Source: Polytrichum commune | Lineage: Eukaryota; Streptophyta; Polytrichopsida; Polytrichales; Polytrichaceae | Reading direction: 5' to 3' | Assembly (NCBI GenBank): GCA_950295325.1 | Contig: OX485804.1 | Coordinates: forward strand, 29,824,001-29,888,000 | Length of the DNA stretch: 64,000 nt | Shown: piece by piece, positions 32,976-44,734 of the stretch | Position numbering within the stretch: the stretch's first letter is position 1 | Layout of the letters: each line of letters starts with the position of its first letter | The notes under the pieces: model-generated | What the model was told of the DNA's origin: nothing | Databases searched by the model: none | What the model saw: the letters and a program-made list of their open reading frames with translations, nothing else | Translations under genes and position numbers: made by a program

Positions 32976-35900
32976 TTCAAGTGCACATTATGGAATAATT
33001 CATTACATATAATCAATTTTTTTGGGGAGGGGGGGGGGTACTTGATGCTTTGTATGTTCAACTTCAAGTATCGTATTTACCCTCGTAACTAAAATAGACC
33101 GGTTATTTTAACTTGCGTTTTTCTCTTCTTTTGCAACGTGCCCCCCCCCCCCCCCCCGGGTCTTAGATGTCCTTAACAATTTCCCCTTCTTCCTACATGA
33201 GGTCATATGCTTTTGTGGAAGCCTAAACTAGTTATGACAACAAATAAAATTGTTAAATAGCATACATGTTTAGGTTTGTGAGACAAAATTGTGGCAATCG
33301 TTTGGAACCCAACGCAATGATAGCGTGAATGATAGTAAGAGGGTGTCATCTTAAATACATTTGTACATTGTTTGTCAAACACTTTTGGGGAAAAATGTCC
33401 AATCTCCTTAGTATTGGAAGTTGGATTATGCCATCAAAAAGAACATTTATGTATTGGTCTATCAAATACCTTCTTGTGAGAATTATCAATTGACATTATG
33501 TCTTTACAATTCATATAACATAATGAAAAGAATACCACAATCAGAGTTGTAATAAGTGTTCATAAACATTACTGCTATGTGCGTTGGGGGGGGGGCTTAA
33601 TAGCAAAGTTTACTTTGATCACGAAGTGGCAACCCTTAAATGCACACAAGATTCAATCATGCTCATGACACCCATTAACATGTGTGTTGACAAGGTTGAC
33701 ACGAAGGAAAAAATGCATAATGTTTTTAAACCGAAAAGGTTGTGAACGAAAACACAACTGTATTTGGGGAAAGATCAACCCCACCACAAGTTATGATAAC
33801 ATCACTAGAATAAACATTACTTTTCAATGTTAAAGATTAGTAACCCATAGAAATAACACATTTGCTTTGCACAAAAGCCACACCCATTGAATGTTCTCCG
33901 ATCTAAGAAAAACAAATCAACATGTATCAAGCTTGGAGGCTCAGTCGCATACACTTCATTTTTAAACACATCCCCCCAAAATAGAAAACATAAAATAGAA
34001 AATAGAAAATAAAATCACCGCATGAAAAAATAGCTCGATGAAGTGAAACCCAATGAGAGTTTTTCATCATTAAGAGATGTCAATTTTGACACAAGAATGA
34101 GAAAGGTCGTCATTGTTGAAAGGTCCACTAAGATGGAGACAACATGAGCTCTCCAATAGTGCATATCCAAGACAAAGAGCTTTATGCTCTCCAAATGCAT
34201 AAATGAGATATAAGAACATATATAAATGTTTCCCTCCTTTGAATGAAAGAATGACAATGTGGGCTCCATGACCGCTTTTCAACCCCACCAAAAGTTAACA
34301 TCCCCTTACATCATTGGATATTCTTTCCCTCATAAGATTTTATCATCACTCAAGTGGTCTTGTTGTTTCCCTTTGGAATAAGCCTTTGTTGTAAAAGCTT
34401 GAACGTTGTTGTCACAAGGAATGCACCTTCGTATCCCAATCACATGATATTTGGCTAACCTACATACCCCGAAACATCAATTTTACTCTCAAACAAAATC
34501 TTTTAAGCCAAACATTCACCCAATCCAACCTTCTTTTTTAGCAGTTTGTTGAGATTAAGCATCCTTAAATAGTTCACTCATAAGTCATTTGCTTCATTAT
34601 ATAGTCTTTGTTTCTATGAAACGGAAATTTTCATCTATTTACACCTCACTTGATGTCATGCTTAAACAATAAGAGCATGTAAATGTTTGACACATCCCAA
34701 ACAAACTCCTAAGCATAATAATTATGATTTTCTATAAGACTATCCTTCAAACATATTCTTTATAGGTAGGCTAATAAGATGCAAAATCATAATCCTCTTG
34801 CAAACCTATAAGAAGGGCAATTGCCCTTATTTGGGCTACCAACTCCAAGCCAAATGCTAGCATCATAACACACACCACTCCATTTTTGCAATCCACAATT
34901 GGCTTGATCAACACCCAACCAATAAACTTGTCAAATGCCTTAAACCCTACCTCAAAGAAGAAAACATGAGACACTTTATGGTACAAATAATCCATGGGTA
35001 TCCATATACATTTGACGAGAGTATAATCAACAAAATCTATTAGACCCTCTCACATCACTTTGGACCACCCTTAGTATGCAAATGCCTAAACTTTTGTTCA
35101 TTGTGTTCCCTCATTCATGCGTCTCTTTTTAGACATGTAAAAACATCAATTTAACATATGAAACTCGAGAAAGGCTCAAGACACATAGATATAGGTAACA
35201 AATGCAAGACAATATGACATTGTTATGCAATGCGGTTCACATGGCTTTGAAGGACATGGGAAAGACTTAAAGTGGATAATCATACAATATGATGACACAC
35301 AAAACATAACATTGTTCAACGACGTGTGTTCATTTGTTGGCCCTTGAAAACACTGTTAATTATGCTAGAATTAAATCATGGGTTAGCACAAGCCCGTCAC
35401 CCAAGACATGGTAGTTGTGGATGTACGAGAATCCCTAACTCTTATATTAACTAGTTGGCGACACATTGTTACTTGATTACTATCACTTTATATTCCTTGA
35501 TGGCAATAGAAAGAGAACATGCGAAGAGTTTTGAATAATGTTATGAAATTTCATACTTTTTTTTATCTATGTCTTAGTTTCAAAAACTCCATATTAATGC
35601 AATTACTATCACAAATATATTAACCACAAACCCATTAGGTAATAAATCTATGGATACATGAGAAATACACTCGTGTGAAACAATGCCCTTTCGATGTACC
35701 ATGACACCATAATTCGTTTAGAAATTCTGACAACCAAGTCAAGGTTCCATTAATTGAATGCAATGGATGGTTGTGTGTTTTGAAAGAAGAGGGTGTTTTG
35801 ATGCACAAACAATTACAAATGGTGTGATGGGCTTGCACCATTAGATAGAAAGTACTTTGAGTGGGGATAAAGATCCTCGTGTTATGCATATTGTGCATTG

Positions 35901-38900
35901 TAAGGCATTGAAGAATGAACGTTTGGATTAAAACCCAGGGATGAAAGAATGTTGTATGAAGGACAATGGCCAAATACACTTTGAATTTGTATCCAACAAG
36001 ATCGGTAAAGTAAAAAACAAATGTTATAGATAGATAGATCGGTGGATGGATGAATGGATGAATGGATGTAGTTGAGCTAAACAAGTTGGTGGGGCATCTT
36101 GTTGTAAGGTTCAACCTTAGGGATAATGTGTTGGATGTGGGTTTTGCCAAAAGTACATTTAGGTGGATAGTATGCAGAGTTGATGATTTTCAAGGCAACT
36201 TTTGTTAAGCTTGAGTAGAGTAAGGCATTTGATAGCAACTTGGGTGGATGTATTGTATGCATGCATGGGTGGGCACAAGGGAGATATAGCATTGTGCAAT
36301 ATTCGAGTGATATTCTTTGTTTGTATGCTTCCATGGCTGCCAACACTAAGGATGGTGAGGGTAACGTGCTAGTCGACATCTTCTAGAATATCGGCCAACA
36401 ATTGGTATTTTGTGAATTTTATGAAGTATAATGTAGGGTTCTGAATGGTGTAGTGCATGGTAGTGATACTCTATATGTTGAGTTTGAGTTGGGCTAGGCA
36501 TTGGCATAGATTTGTTAGACATATGCATGGGTGGAGCCATGTGGAAGTTATGTTATTTGGAGGGCTTCCTAATTGTGTGTTGGCATTAATCATGATGGTG
36601 TAGCTGGAAATGGGTGAGTGCATGAGTGGATTATGTTGTTGGCACAATGGGTGGTGGATGTGGTTGCTAATGAGGCAGAGAGTGATGATGTTGTTTGTGA
36701 ATATATATGAGTGGGCTGTGCTTAAAATGTGCAAAGTTTGGGAAGGTTGGTGTCAAAAATTCGTGTTTCTCTTGCACACCAACACTTTTCAAAGAGTATG
36801 GATCAATGGACTCATTCTAGAACTAAGGAGCATTTAAGTTTTGAATTGTATGGTCTTCTCCTTCACATGTGCAAACACTGCTTGTTTCACCCAAGTCCAA
36901 ATTGGGTTATTCCTATAAGATATTCATGCATGGATGTGCACGTGATGAAAAGAATTCATAAATTATGATGCTAGATGACAATATTGAACTTGAAGATGTT
37001 TATAATGTATTCTTTGACATAATCATCTGCAATTAAAAACATGTGGCACCATAACCTACAAGACAACATAGAGTATGAGCAAGTGCATCACTTCTTTCAC
37101 AATTCCACTAAGATCCCCATTTATGACATTGACAAAAGATATGAAGGAGTGAAGTTTGGCATGGACATCTTATCATGTAAAGTAATTCTACTGGTTAATA
37201 TCTTCGTTATGGGAAATGCAAAAGTTGTTGAAAACTACGGCATGGGCGGGTTAGCATGAAGGGGTATACTCCAAAACTAGAGACCCCACTACAGAGCCTC
37301 AATTGACAACCAACAACAATGACAATGAACAACATGGCAATACCACAAAGAGTATATATAATGCCTCTGATAACTATGATTCTCAAGAGGTATATTCCCA
37401 ATATATGTTTCCATTGTACATATATGCTAGAGGTATTGGAGGTCACAAGGTCAATGAGTTATTTATGCTTTTGTTTAGATAATTTATAGTTGCTCTAGAT
37501 AGCATGTTTTGTATAGATCCATTTGCAAGTTGTTGTAAGTAGACAAAGGTATTGTACAAAGATGCAAGGCATGTTATGTTCTTATTTTATAATTCAAAAG
37601 AGTCGGGGTTGCTTACATGACAATGCCTCGTAACTCAAGTATTTAGATAAATTAAGCACCCCACAATATTTTATTTCTAATGGTTGATGCAACACCCTAA
37701 CATTATTCATAGTTCAAGCTTTGTTCGCTTTGTAATCGGAGGATAACACCTAGACCTACTCCTCGTTCACCTCCTATCTCTCTCAAATTCAGCTTGAGAG
37801 AAGGGAGATTCTAGCATCCCATGGTTTTATCCCCAAATATGAGTTGGGCCCACTTAATTGCTACAACTACATTCTTTCATATATCCAATATGGGCTTCAT
37901 TGTTTCAAATTGTTCCCACTGATTTAGTTATCTCGAGTCATTGTTATACACACTATAGCATAACACCACACTACGAAATAGAGTAATCAATGTAGCGAAC
38001 ACAACATTACATTTCACAATTTAACATGGACTTAATTTACCAAGCACATACCTAGCTACCCGTAAAAATAATGTGATAAATGCATTATTCTCATCAAGCA
38101 GTTGCAAGATCAAAGGATGACAAGTTGTATTGAGGGTTCTAGAGATGTTGTTCACTTTGAGATTAATGATGACCTTGTGCAAGGAGTGGTGACCAAATTA
38201 TGGTGGTGGAAGCCCACGCAATGATGCATGTGGACGACAATGTAGATCACACTAATTTGATGGTGTGGTATGTAAGAGCCCACAATGATCAAAAGGAAGT
38301 TTATAGTTGAGTAATGCTACAATATGAGTCCAAGTGCATACATGGGTTAAAATTATATGCTCTAAGACTTCCCGTACCATTATCAATACACTCGTATTCG
38401 TGCATAAAACATGTGTGGCCTAGCCTTACTTAGCCAAGTTATAAGGTAAACATGCCTAATTTGGCTACTTATCTTAGACATACACCTAGATTTGAGTGGT
38501 GTGTGGTTAAGTGTGGATATGAGAATGGTCATAAAAAAAACCACTTGTGTTTATTATAAAAATTTGGACTGCATGTTCTAAATTTGTTAACCATTCTAAA
38601 TTCAATAATCAACCTAATGGGAAGGGGGAGGGGGGAAGAGGAGACCTATATGATCACATAATGAGAAAGAGAATCTTCACTAAGTACATGAAATCCAAAT
38701 ATTATGACGAAAGTGGTTATGGGCACAATGCTAAACATCCTTACACTACTAAAGTAACTGTGTGTTTCATATCCTATAAGAAGTGGGTGCATAGCCAAAA
38801 GTGTTAGTTTTAAGATCCACTTACCTTACTTTGGCATGCTTCAATCAATTTCAATGCATTTTATTTTACTCGAGAGAGGACTCTCATGTTGCATTCTCAT

Positions 38901-40342
38901 GTTCAAATCTTTTAGGTGACTACTTTTTAGGATCATACTACACCATCAAAGACCAAATAGGTGTTAAGTTATTCGAAGTCCCACTTTGCCTTACCACAAA
39001 ACCCATGAAAATAGAGCACCCATCATGAAATGCATGTGCCACCATTGAGTCTCAGTGGTAGGCACATGCACTTAATGAAGGGTTTCCTACCCACATAAGA
39101 TGAGTGTTGAATCCATGGAGTGATTTCGTCACATCCAATGGGCACGTGCTTTCAATAAGACTTTCCCATGTTCTCGTAATCAAGTTAACACGCGTGGGAA
39201 AACTTAACCCTAACGGAGTAATCAACCCAACCCGGGGTTGCGTATGTGTTATATTGAAGTGGTTGTAGAGGTATTGAACAAGCCTTTCTTGATTGAGCGT
39301 TTATACACTCCTCACTATGAAAGTTCCAAACTACCTTTATCAATTGGTTAAAAGTAATTTGCTACCAATCATTTTCTATGGATTTTGAAGTGCTCAAACA
39401 TCAAATATTTCTCTTTGTTATAAAATGTATTAATAAAGAAAAAATAAGGTTATTGTATTTATACATCCTTGCCATTCTCCACAACATGTTAGAACCCATG
39501 GTATTAACCAAATATAATACATTTCATGTTATTCTAATCACACACACACATTCTTAATTTCCTGGAAGGAAAATGCTTTTAGATTGATTTGTTTTTTAAA
39601 TAGTTGTTTGAAATGCATCCTTGACAACTACCTATTATTTGACAACTCCAAATCATTTCACCAGGATACACTTCATAACATATCTTTTAAATCATGTGTG
39701 CCCCCTCGTTCTTTAGAGGTTAAGGTAGATGGGTCTTAAAAGGTTACTTTTATCAACTAGCCCACTTCTTTGAGGATATGGAACACACGATTAATGCGAG
39801 ATGGTCAGCAAATCCAAAATGAGTCCGTATCCATCGTCCTCCAAAATTTTGGAGCTCATATGAATATCTTCTTCATTATCAGAGTGATGATTCTTGTGCT
39901 CATTAAATGGTTGTATGGGTCCCCCCCCTGCGCGGATTATGCTGAAGATCAAGCCTAGAATGGTTGCCCCATTTTGAGCATTTAGTCCAATTTCTTCTAA
40001 ACACTCGTCTTCTTGGTAACCGTTCTTGAAACCACACCAAACACATACTACTCGTACATAGATGTTGTAATAAGAAAAATAATCGAATTAAGGTTGGCTA
40101 CTTTACACCAACATCTTTCTCATGAACCTAAAGAATGGTGGCCATGTAAGTAAGTTGAAGGTGAGAACATTGGGAACCCTCTTGTAATTTGGTTTTCTTT
40201 TGTTCTTGACGCATATGACCTCAAATTTAGCATAAAAAAATGTTCATTTGGTATAATAAATTTAAATCGGGATGAATCAACCACAAATCTATAAGTGACA
40301 AGAACATGTTCATAATAAGACAATATCATTGTTTTTGTTTTT
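29428..40342. other. Long AT-rich region without a recognisable gene
   Basis: This covers about 10.9 kb. Simple repeats include (TA)n at about 32940-32972, G runs at about 33027-33038 and 33585-33593, a C run at about 33141-33158, and GATG/GGAT words at about 36030-36068. A minus-strand frame at about 35040-34771 reads for some 90 codons (FDKFIGWVLIKPIVDCKNG, then MMLAFGLELVAQIRAIALL). It looks protein-like but I do not recognise it. 38455-38540 is a second copy of the dispersed repeat at about 9765-9860. Short frames elsewhere show no domains. The region is probably decayed transposons. Confidence 0.35.
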
Positions 40343-40478
40343 GCGACTGTAGTGTTGAATTTCTTGGGGTGTGTAATACACCATTGGAAAGGTGTTTTTA
40401 AGACCTTTCCAATGGTATACTACAAGCCCCCAAGTCCCTAAAATTCAAGTTGGTATATCCAAAAAACCTCTGCAGTCG
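40343..40478. repeat. Foldback (long imperfect inverted repeat)
   Basis: The inner arms are 40363-40393 and 40403-40434, including the perfect ACCATTGGAAAGGT pair around a 9-nt loop. Similarity continues outward to GCGACTGTAG at about 40343 and CTGCAGTCG at about 40478. It sits directly at the left edge of the CpG-richer reading frame below. Confidence 0.6.
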
Positions 40479-41130
40479 TTTAGCGACTACAAAGGAGGCT
40501 GGTCAAAAGAACCGCAATGGGAAAACAATTGTAGTTATTTCTCACAATGTTTTCTACAAGTGCATCGAAGGAAAGTCGGGCATCTCCTCGCTATTGGCCA
40601 TGTTTATTGGCGATGATTGTATGTTCGATTTGACAATCATCTATATCGAAAAGACCGTTGCCAAAGCTTTGGATAATAACGACGTTATCATTTTTTTTTA
40701 CGGGGCTGTCAACTTGATGAGTCCAAATCTCTCAATAAATAATCAAAACGACCGCCTATTGAGGTTCAAAAACATAATATACATCGGATATTTCTATATA
40801 CATACTGTTCGGAGTTACACAATGCTATCTCCTTTTACTATCGATGTAACGATTTACCAAGTAACATTGTTTTTCCGTTCTACAATGTCCGAACAACCAA
40901 TTTGACAATTGTTGACAAACTATGAAACATACAAAAGAATGATACGACATTGCGTAATTCCAAATAATGTAGTGATGTACTACAACAACAACGGTACCTA
41001 TGATTGTAAACTGCATGGAATGCATGCTTGTGAAACGTCGGCATCATGGTTAGAGATGACAAAACATGTGGTTGTTGAAAAATATCATAACCTATACTAC
41101 ACTAGACCTCCGAGTTGCGACGTGGAGTGA
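40402..41130 (+). pseudogene. Unrecognised reading frame with one internal stop, compositionally distinct
   Basis: One frame stays open from 40402 to a TGA at 41128-41130, except for a single TGA at 40903-40905, about 242 codons in all. There is no convincing start codon. The translated stretch includes NRNGKTIVVISHNVFYKC, FYGAVNLMSPNLSINNQN and YNNNGTYDCKLHGMHACE. I do not recognise any domain. CG dinucleotides are clearly more frequent here than in the surrounding intergenic DNA, which suggests recent arrival or a different methylation history. It could be an old fragment of a transposon, virus-derived or host gene. I cannot decide which. Confidence 0.4.
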
Positions 41131-41654
41131 TGCATTCATCCATGCAGCCAAGAGCAGAGCAGTGGCAGGAAGGGAGAGAAAATGTTTAAGAAAAAGGACG
41201 GCGTGATGGAGCAGATACGGTCTGCTCGCTTCTTATTTAAGGGCCACCCGACGCACGAGACTGGGGGCCCGTGCCGTGACCATTGCACGTCACGCACTCT
41301 CATTGGTGGAAAAGGCGGAGCTGGTCCAAGTTCGAGGGACCAACGGAGTATATAAATGAATGCAAGATGGATGTAAAGTCTACATGGATTGCCTACATGG
41401 CATCGAATGGATTATGGTGCGTGGTCATTTGGACTATTTAAAAAAAACTATTTCTTGGAGGTAAAGCTAAGGGCCACTCAACACACAAGGCTGAAGGCCC
41501 ATGACCATGACGATGTAAGAGCTCTCATTGGTCGAAAAGGCGGAGACCTTCCAAGTTCGCTTCACACTAGGAGGTGAAGGCCTAAAGGCCCAAAGAAAAG
41601 TTCGTGGATGAAAAGTCTACATGGAGTCCTACATGGGAGGCTATGGATAAGGCT

Positions 41655-41727
41655 CCATGGTCTGCCGGAATTTGCGTTAGGCCCACCTCCAAGAGGTAGG
41701 CCTGACACAAATTCCGGCAGACCATGG
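41655..41727. repeat. 35-bp hairpin between the Harbinger terminus and its Myb-like gene
   Basis: Arms 41655-41689 and 41693-41727 are reverse complements at 32 of 35 positions, with the outer 20 bp perfect (CCATGGTCTGCCGGAATTTG), around a 3-nt loop. An RNA copy would form a long stem. Whether this is subterminal transposon structure, a small-RNA source or a short inverted element is unknown. Confidence 0.7.
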
Positions 41728-41941
41728 CAGTCAGAACCCAAAACAGCAGTCAGACAGCTGCCAGCAGTCAGCGAGTAGGCTGACAATATTATTTTAATAT
41801 TTTTTTCAACAGTAATCTTTTCAAGGCAGTTTAGGGGATAAGAGGAAGATGGCCGTTTCTTTGAAAAGCTCAGAAGTTCTTGAAGTGTGTTGTATGTGTG
41901 AGAGAGGTAGAGAGATTTTTTGATTGAATTTTTTTCGCAAG

Positions 41942-43189
41942 ATGGCAGGATTCTCGCAAGATGGAAGTGGTTCCGAAACCCAGCAATGGAGCCAAAATTC
42001 TCCTTGGATGTCGTGGAGTCAACCACAATTCGGACTGCATGGATCCTTATTAGGAAGTAGAAATTTCAACAATTTTCAGTTGTTCAATGAAGAAGATGTA
42101 GAAGTGATTGGAACTCAAATGCCGCAACATATAGAGGGTAGTAGAGAAATGAGCATGAGAGAAGAGGCAGAAGATGTGAGTAGGAAAGAAGATGAAATTG
42201 ACAAGAAGAAGAGAGGTAGGGCAGTGGTTACAAAATCGAAAGGAGCACCAAAAAAAGAAGCAAAAGTAGATGAAATAGATTTGGGAGATTTGGAAGGTGA
42301 AGAAGAGGCCCCTATTAAATGGCGAGATTATGAGATCGAAACTCTCATCGCCATTCACGGTGAGATGAAGGAGGAATTTGCAAAATCAGCAAGAAAACAA
42401 GGTATGTATTGATATTATTTGTACACTATGTTCATTAATATTTGTTAGTTCAATCAAAATGTAAAAGTTCAGATACAGATTGGGCCAATTGGGCCTTTTT
42501 AAAGGCCTTGCCCTTAGCCGCCTGCCCCGGGCCCCCCTTTCCCCCCATTGGAGGACTTAGGAGTTTTGGCTACCTCGGGAATCGAGCCCGGGACCTCTAG
42601 GGTATAGGACAACCGTAGAGGGTTGAATAACCTAGAGTACTCCTTCCCTCAAGTGTATAAACTAGATGCCACATAGTACTTATTATCTTTGTATTGTACT
42701 GTTGTAATATTCTGAAATTCTACTGGTTGTATGTAAACAAGAATGAATGCTTGGATCAAGTTACATGCTCGTATGGTTTCTACATTGCGGAATTTTGGAA
42801 GAATTTGGCTGGCCTGCAAGAAGAAATACAAAGTTTTGCTGATGGAGTACAAGAATGATAAGATGTCAAATGAAATATCAGGACATGAAAGACGAGAGTG
42901 TCAGTATTATGAGTAGATGGACATGTGGAATGGACAGCGTGCAAGTGTGGTAAATCAGATGGCAGCAAGTGCTCAAGAGGATGAAGACCACAACAATATG
43001 CAAACCACACAACAAAATTCACCTGCAAGTGCTACAAAGGACAAGAAGAAGAAATTTCAAGATAAAATGGAAGGCTTCCTAGAACAGATAGTTAGTAATT
43101 CTTCAAATTTGATTGCATCTTTTCAGGCAACAACAGATTTACTGAAAAATATGGATGCTCATATGACAACCTTAGTACAAAAGTTATAG
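41942..43189 (+). pseudogene. Harbinger Myb/SANT (trihelix-like) accessory protein gene, interrupted by an in-frame TAG
   Basis: Exon 1 is 41942-42401 (ATG, then Gln/Ser-rich and acidic/basic segments, ending IKWRDYEIETLIAIHGEMKE and RKQ at a GTATGT donor). This is the start of the Myb-like DNA-binding domain. Exon 2 starts near 42740 and includes CKKKYKVLLMEYKNDK, ISGHERRECQYYE, MDMWNGQRASV and a final coiled region, ending TAG 43187-43189. A TAG at 42914-42916 interrupts the frame between QYYE and MDMWN, both conserved parts of such proteins, so no full-length product is expected without readthrough. The exon 2 start is uncertain, and a SINE-like insert occupies the intron. In active Harbingers this protein binds the transposon ends and imports the transposase. 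Confidence 0.75.
42475..42660 (-). mobile_element. Candidate tRNA-derived SINE in the intron of the Myb-like gene
   Basis: On the minus strand the word GGGCTCGATTCCCGAGG (42593-42577) fits a tRNA B-box (GGTTCGANTCC type) with the T-arm-like pairing CGGG...CCCG. Upstream is a plausible A-box region (gtactctaggttattca). The segment is much more GC-rich than the surrounding intron. Target duplications were not found, so this is tentative. Confidence 0.4.
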
Positions 43190-44734
43190 TTATATATTCA
43201 TATCAGAATCAGTATCAATATCCTGGAATTCCAGGTTAGAATTTTTCTGCAGTTTGATTTGCCACATGGATTTAGCTATTGCTATATGCATATTTGTAGC
43301 TTCTATCAATAAATCTTCATCTTTTTCATTTTCTTTTATCAAGAAAATTTCAATATCTCTATCAACTACTTCTGCTCTTCTTGTTTCATTTTCTGTAATA
43401 CTAATATTTCTAACCTCACCTATAGCTGCTAATTCAGCCCTCATTTCTTGTCCTTCTCTCAATGATCTATTCTCTATACATCTACCCAATTCTCTTTCAG
43501 CTTCTTCTATCCATTCTATATCAAATTTGTCTTTTCCAATAGTACACATATTGTGTAGAATAATACATGTAGCTACTATATCAGTCATATGCCGTAATGG
43601 TATATCGGATCTTCTCATAATGATTCTCCATCTTCCCTTTAAGATTCCGAAAGCACGTTCTACACACATGCGGGTAGAACTTTGAATAAAATTCCAATTT
43701 GCTTTGTAGTCTTCTAATCCTTCTGCACACCCTTTGAATAGACAGTAAATCCATGGCCGCACTGGACATGCACAATCTCCGATCAGCTTATAAGGTAAGA
43801 ATTTCCCTTTAATGCAATCTCTTCCAACTTTTGTCAACTGAAATAATGTCCAATCATGCATACTTCCTGCCCATCCAAATTCGTAATCCCAAAACACACA
43901 TTTTGTATCTACTATACCTTGTAATAAAGCGGAATGAAATGATTTTCTACAATAATAATCTTCTCCCCCAATTACAGGTGCAAGAATTGGAATGTGAAAC
44001 CCGTCAATTGCGCCTATAATATGAGGAATTCCATGAAGAGCCTCAAATTCTTGGGCTAAAACCCTAAACCGAGCTGGACTTGGAAATTGCACAAAAGTCC
44101 CTTGCAAATGAACTCTAACCAATCTACAAAAATTTCGAACTATTTCTGAAATTGTACTTTCGGCCACCCCATATACCTCTCCTACGGTACACAAGGTATT
44201 TCCAGTCCCAAGCCTTTGTAATGACATTGCAATTCTACTTTCAACTGAAATTGTCTCTCTCATTTGTGTATTCTTCCTCTGCAAATATGGACCTAACCTC
44301 TCACAAAGAAACTTGAATATATTGTGACATACACGAGTTCTTTGTTTAAACATTTTTTCCGTGAATGAACCCAATAACAACCTATCCGTAAACCCTACAT
44401 TTCTCTCAAATGCCCACACACTACGATCGCTTATCTTCATACCCTCAAAGCAAATGCTCAAAATCAGGGCATTTTCCCATTCTCCGTTTAGTGCCAATGC
44501 TTGCATATCAAGCACATGTTGCACAATCATGTGCAAGCACCAATATAAAGCTAATGCAACAAGAATCCTTCTTCTTCTCTCAATGTGATCCATCATGCTC
44601 TCTTTCCTTCCTCTCCAATGTATAACTCGAAAAGAGAGTGAGAAAAGAGAGAATGAAGATATGTAACTAGTGTAGTAGGGCTGCCCCTCTTTTTCCACTA
44701 ATAAAATATGCAACGGTCCCTCAACATGGTCCAT
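43190..44734 (-). CDS. PIF/Harbinger transposase (DDE_Tnp_4), open reading frame intact
   Basis: The ORF is open from an ATG at 44734 (514 aa) or, more in line with family lengths, from the tandem ATGs at 44596/44593 (about 468 aa), to TAA at 43192-43190. It is an endonuclease of the PIF/Harbinger nuclease fold. The first catalytic Asp lies in IIGAIDGFHIPI, the second in GWAGSMHDWTLF and the Glu in CVERAFGILKGRW, so the DDE triad is complete. An N-terminal helix-turn-helix-like stretch (TLCTVGEVYGVAESTISEIV) precedes it. No frameshift or stop was seen. With its partner gene broken, it could act only with a Myb-like protein supplied from elsewhere. Expression is unknown. Confidence 0.92.
   Translation of the reverse strand: MDHVEGPLHILLVEKEGQPYYTSYISSFSLFSLSFRVIHWRGRKESMMDHIERRRRILVALALYWCLHMIVQHVLDMQALALNGEWENALILSICFEGMKISDRSVWAFERNVGFTDRLLLGSFTEKMFKQRTRVCHNIFKFLCERLGPYLQRKNTQMRETISVESRIAMSLQRLGTGNTLCTVGEVYGVAESTISEIVRNFCRLVRVHLQGTFVQFPSPARFRVLAQEFEALHGIPHIIGAIDGFHIPILAPVIGGEDYYCRKSFHSALLQGIVDTKCVFWDYEFGWAGSMHDWTLFQLTKVGRDCIKGKFLPYKLIGDCACPVRPWIYCLFKGCAEGLEDYKANWNFIQSSTRMCVERAFGILKGRWRIIMRRSDIPLRHMTDIVATCIILHNMCTIGKDKFDIEWIEEAERELGRCIENRSLREGQEMRAELAAIGEVRNISITENETRRAEVVDRDIEIFLIKENEKDEDLLIEATNMHIAIAKSMWQIKLQKNSNLEFQDIDTDSDMNI

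Noticed and set aside
34771-35040. Minus-strand ~90-codon protein-like frame
   Set aside because: The residue pattern is suggestive, but there is no recognised family, no start and stops all around. It is mentioned in the region note only.
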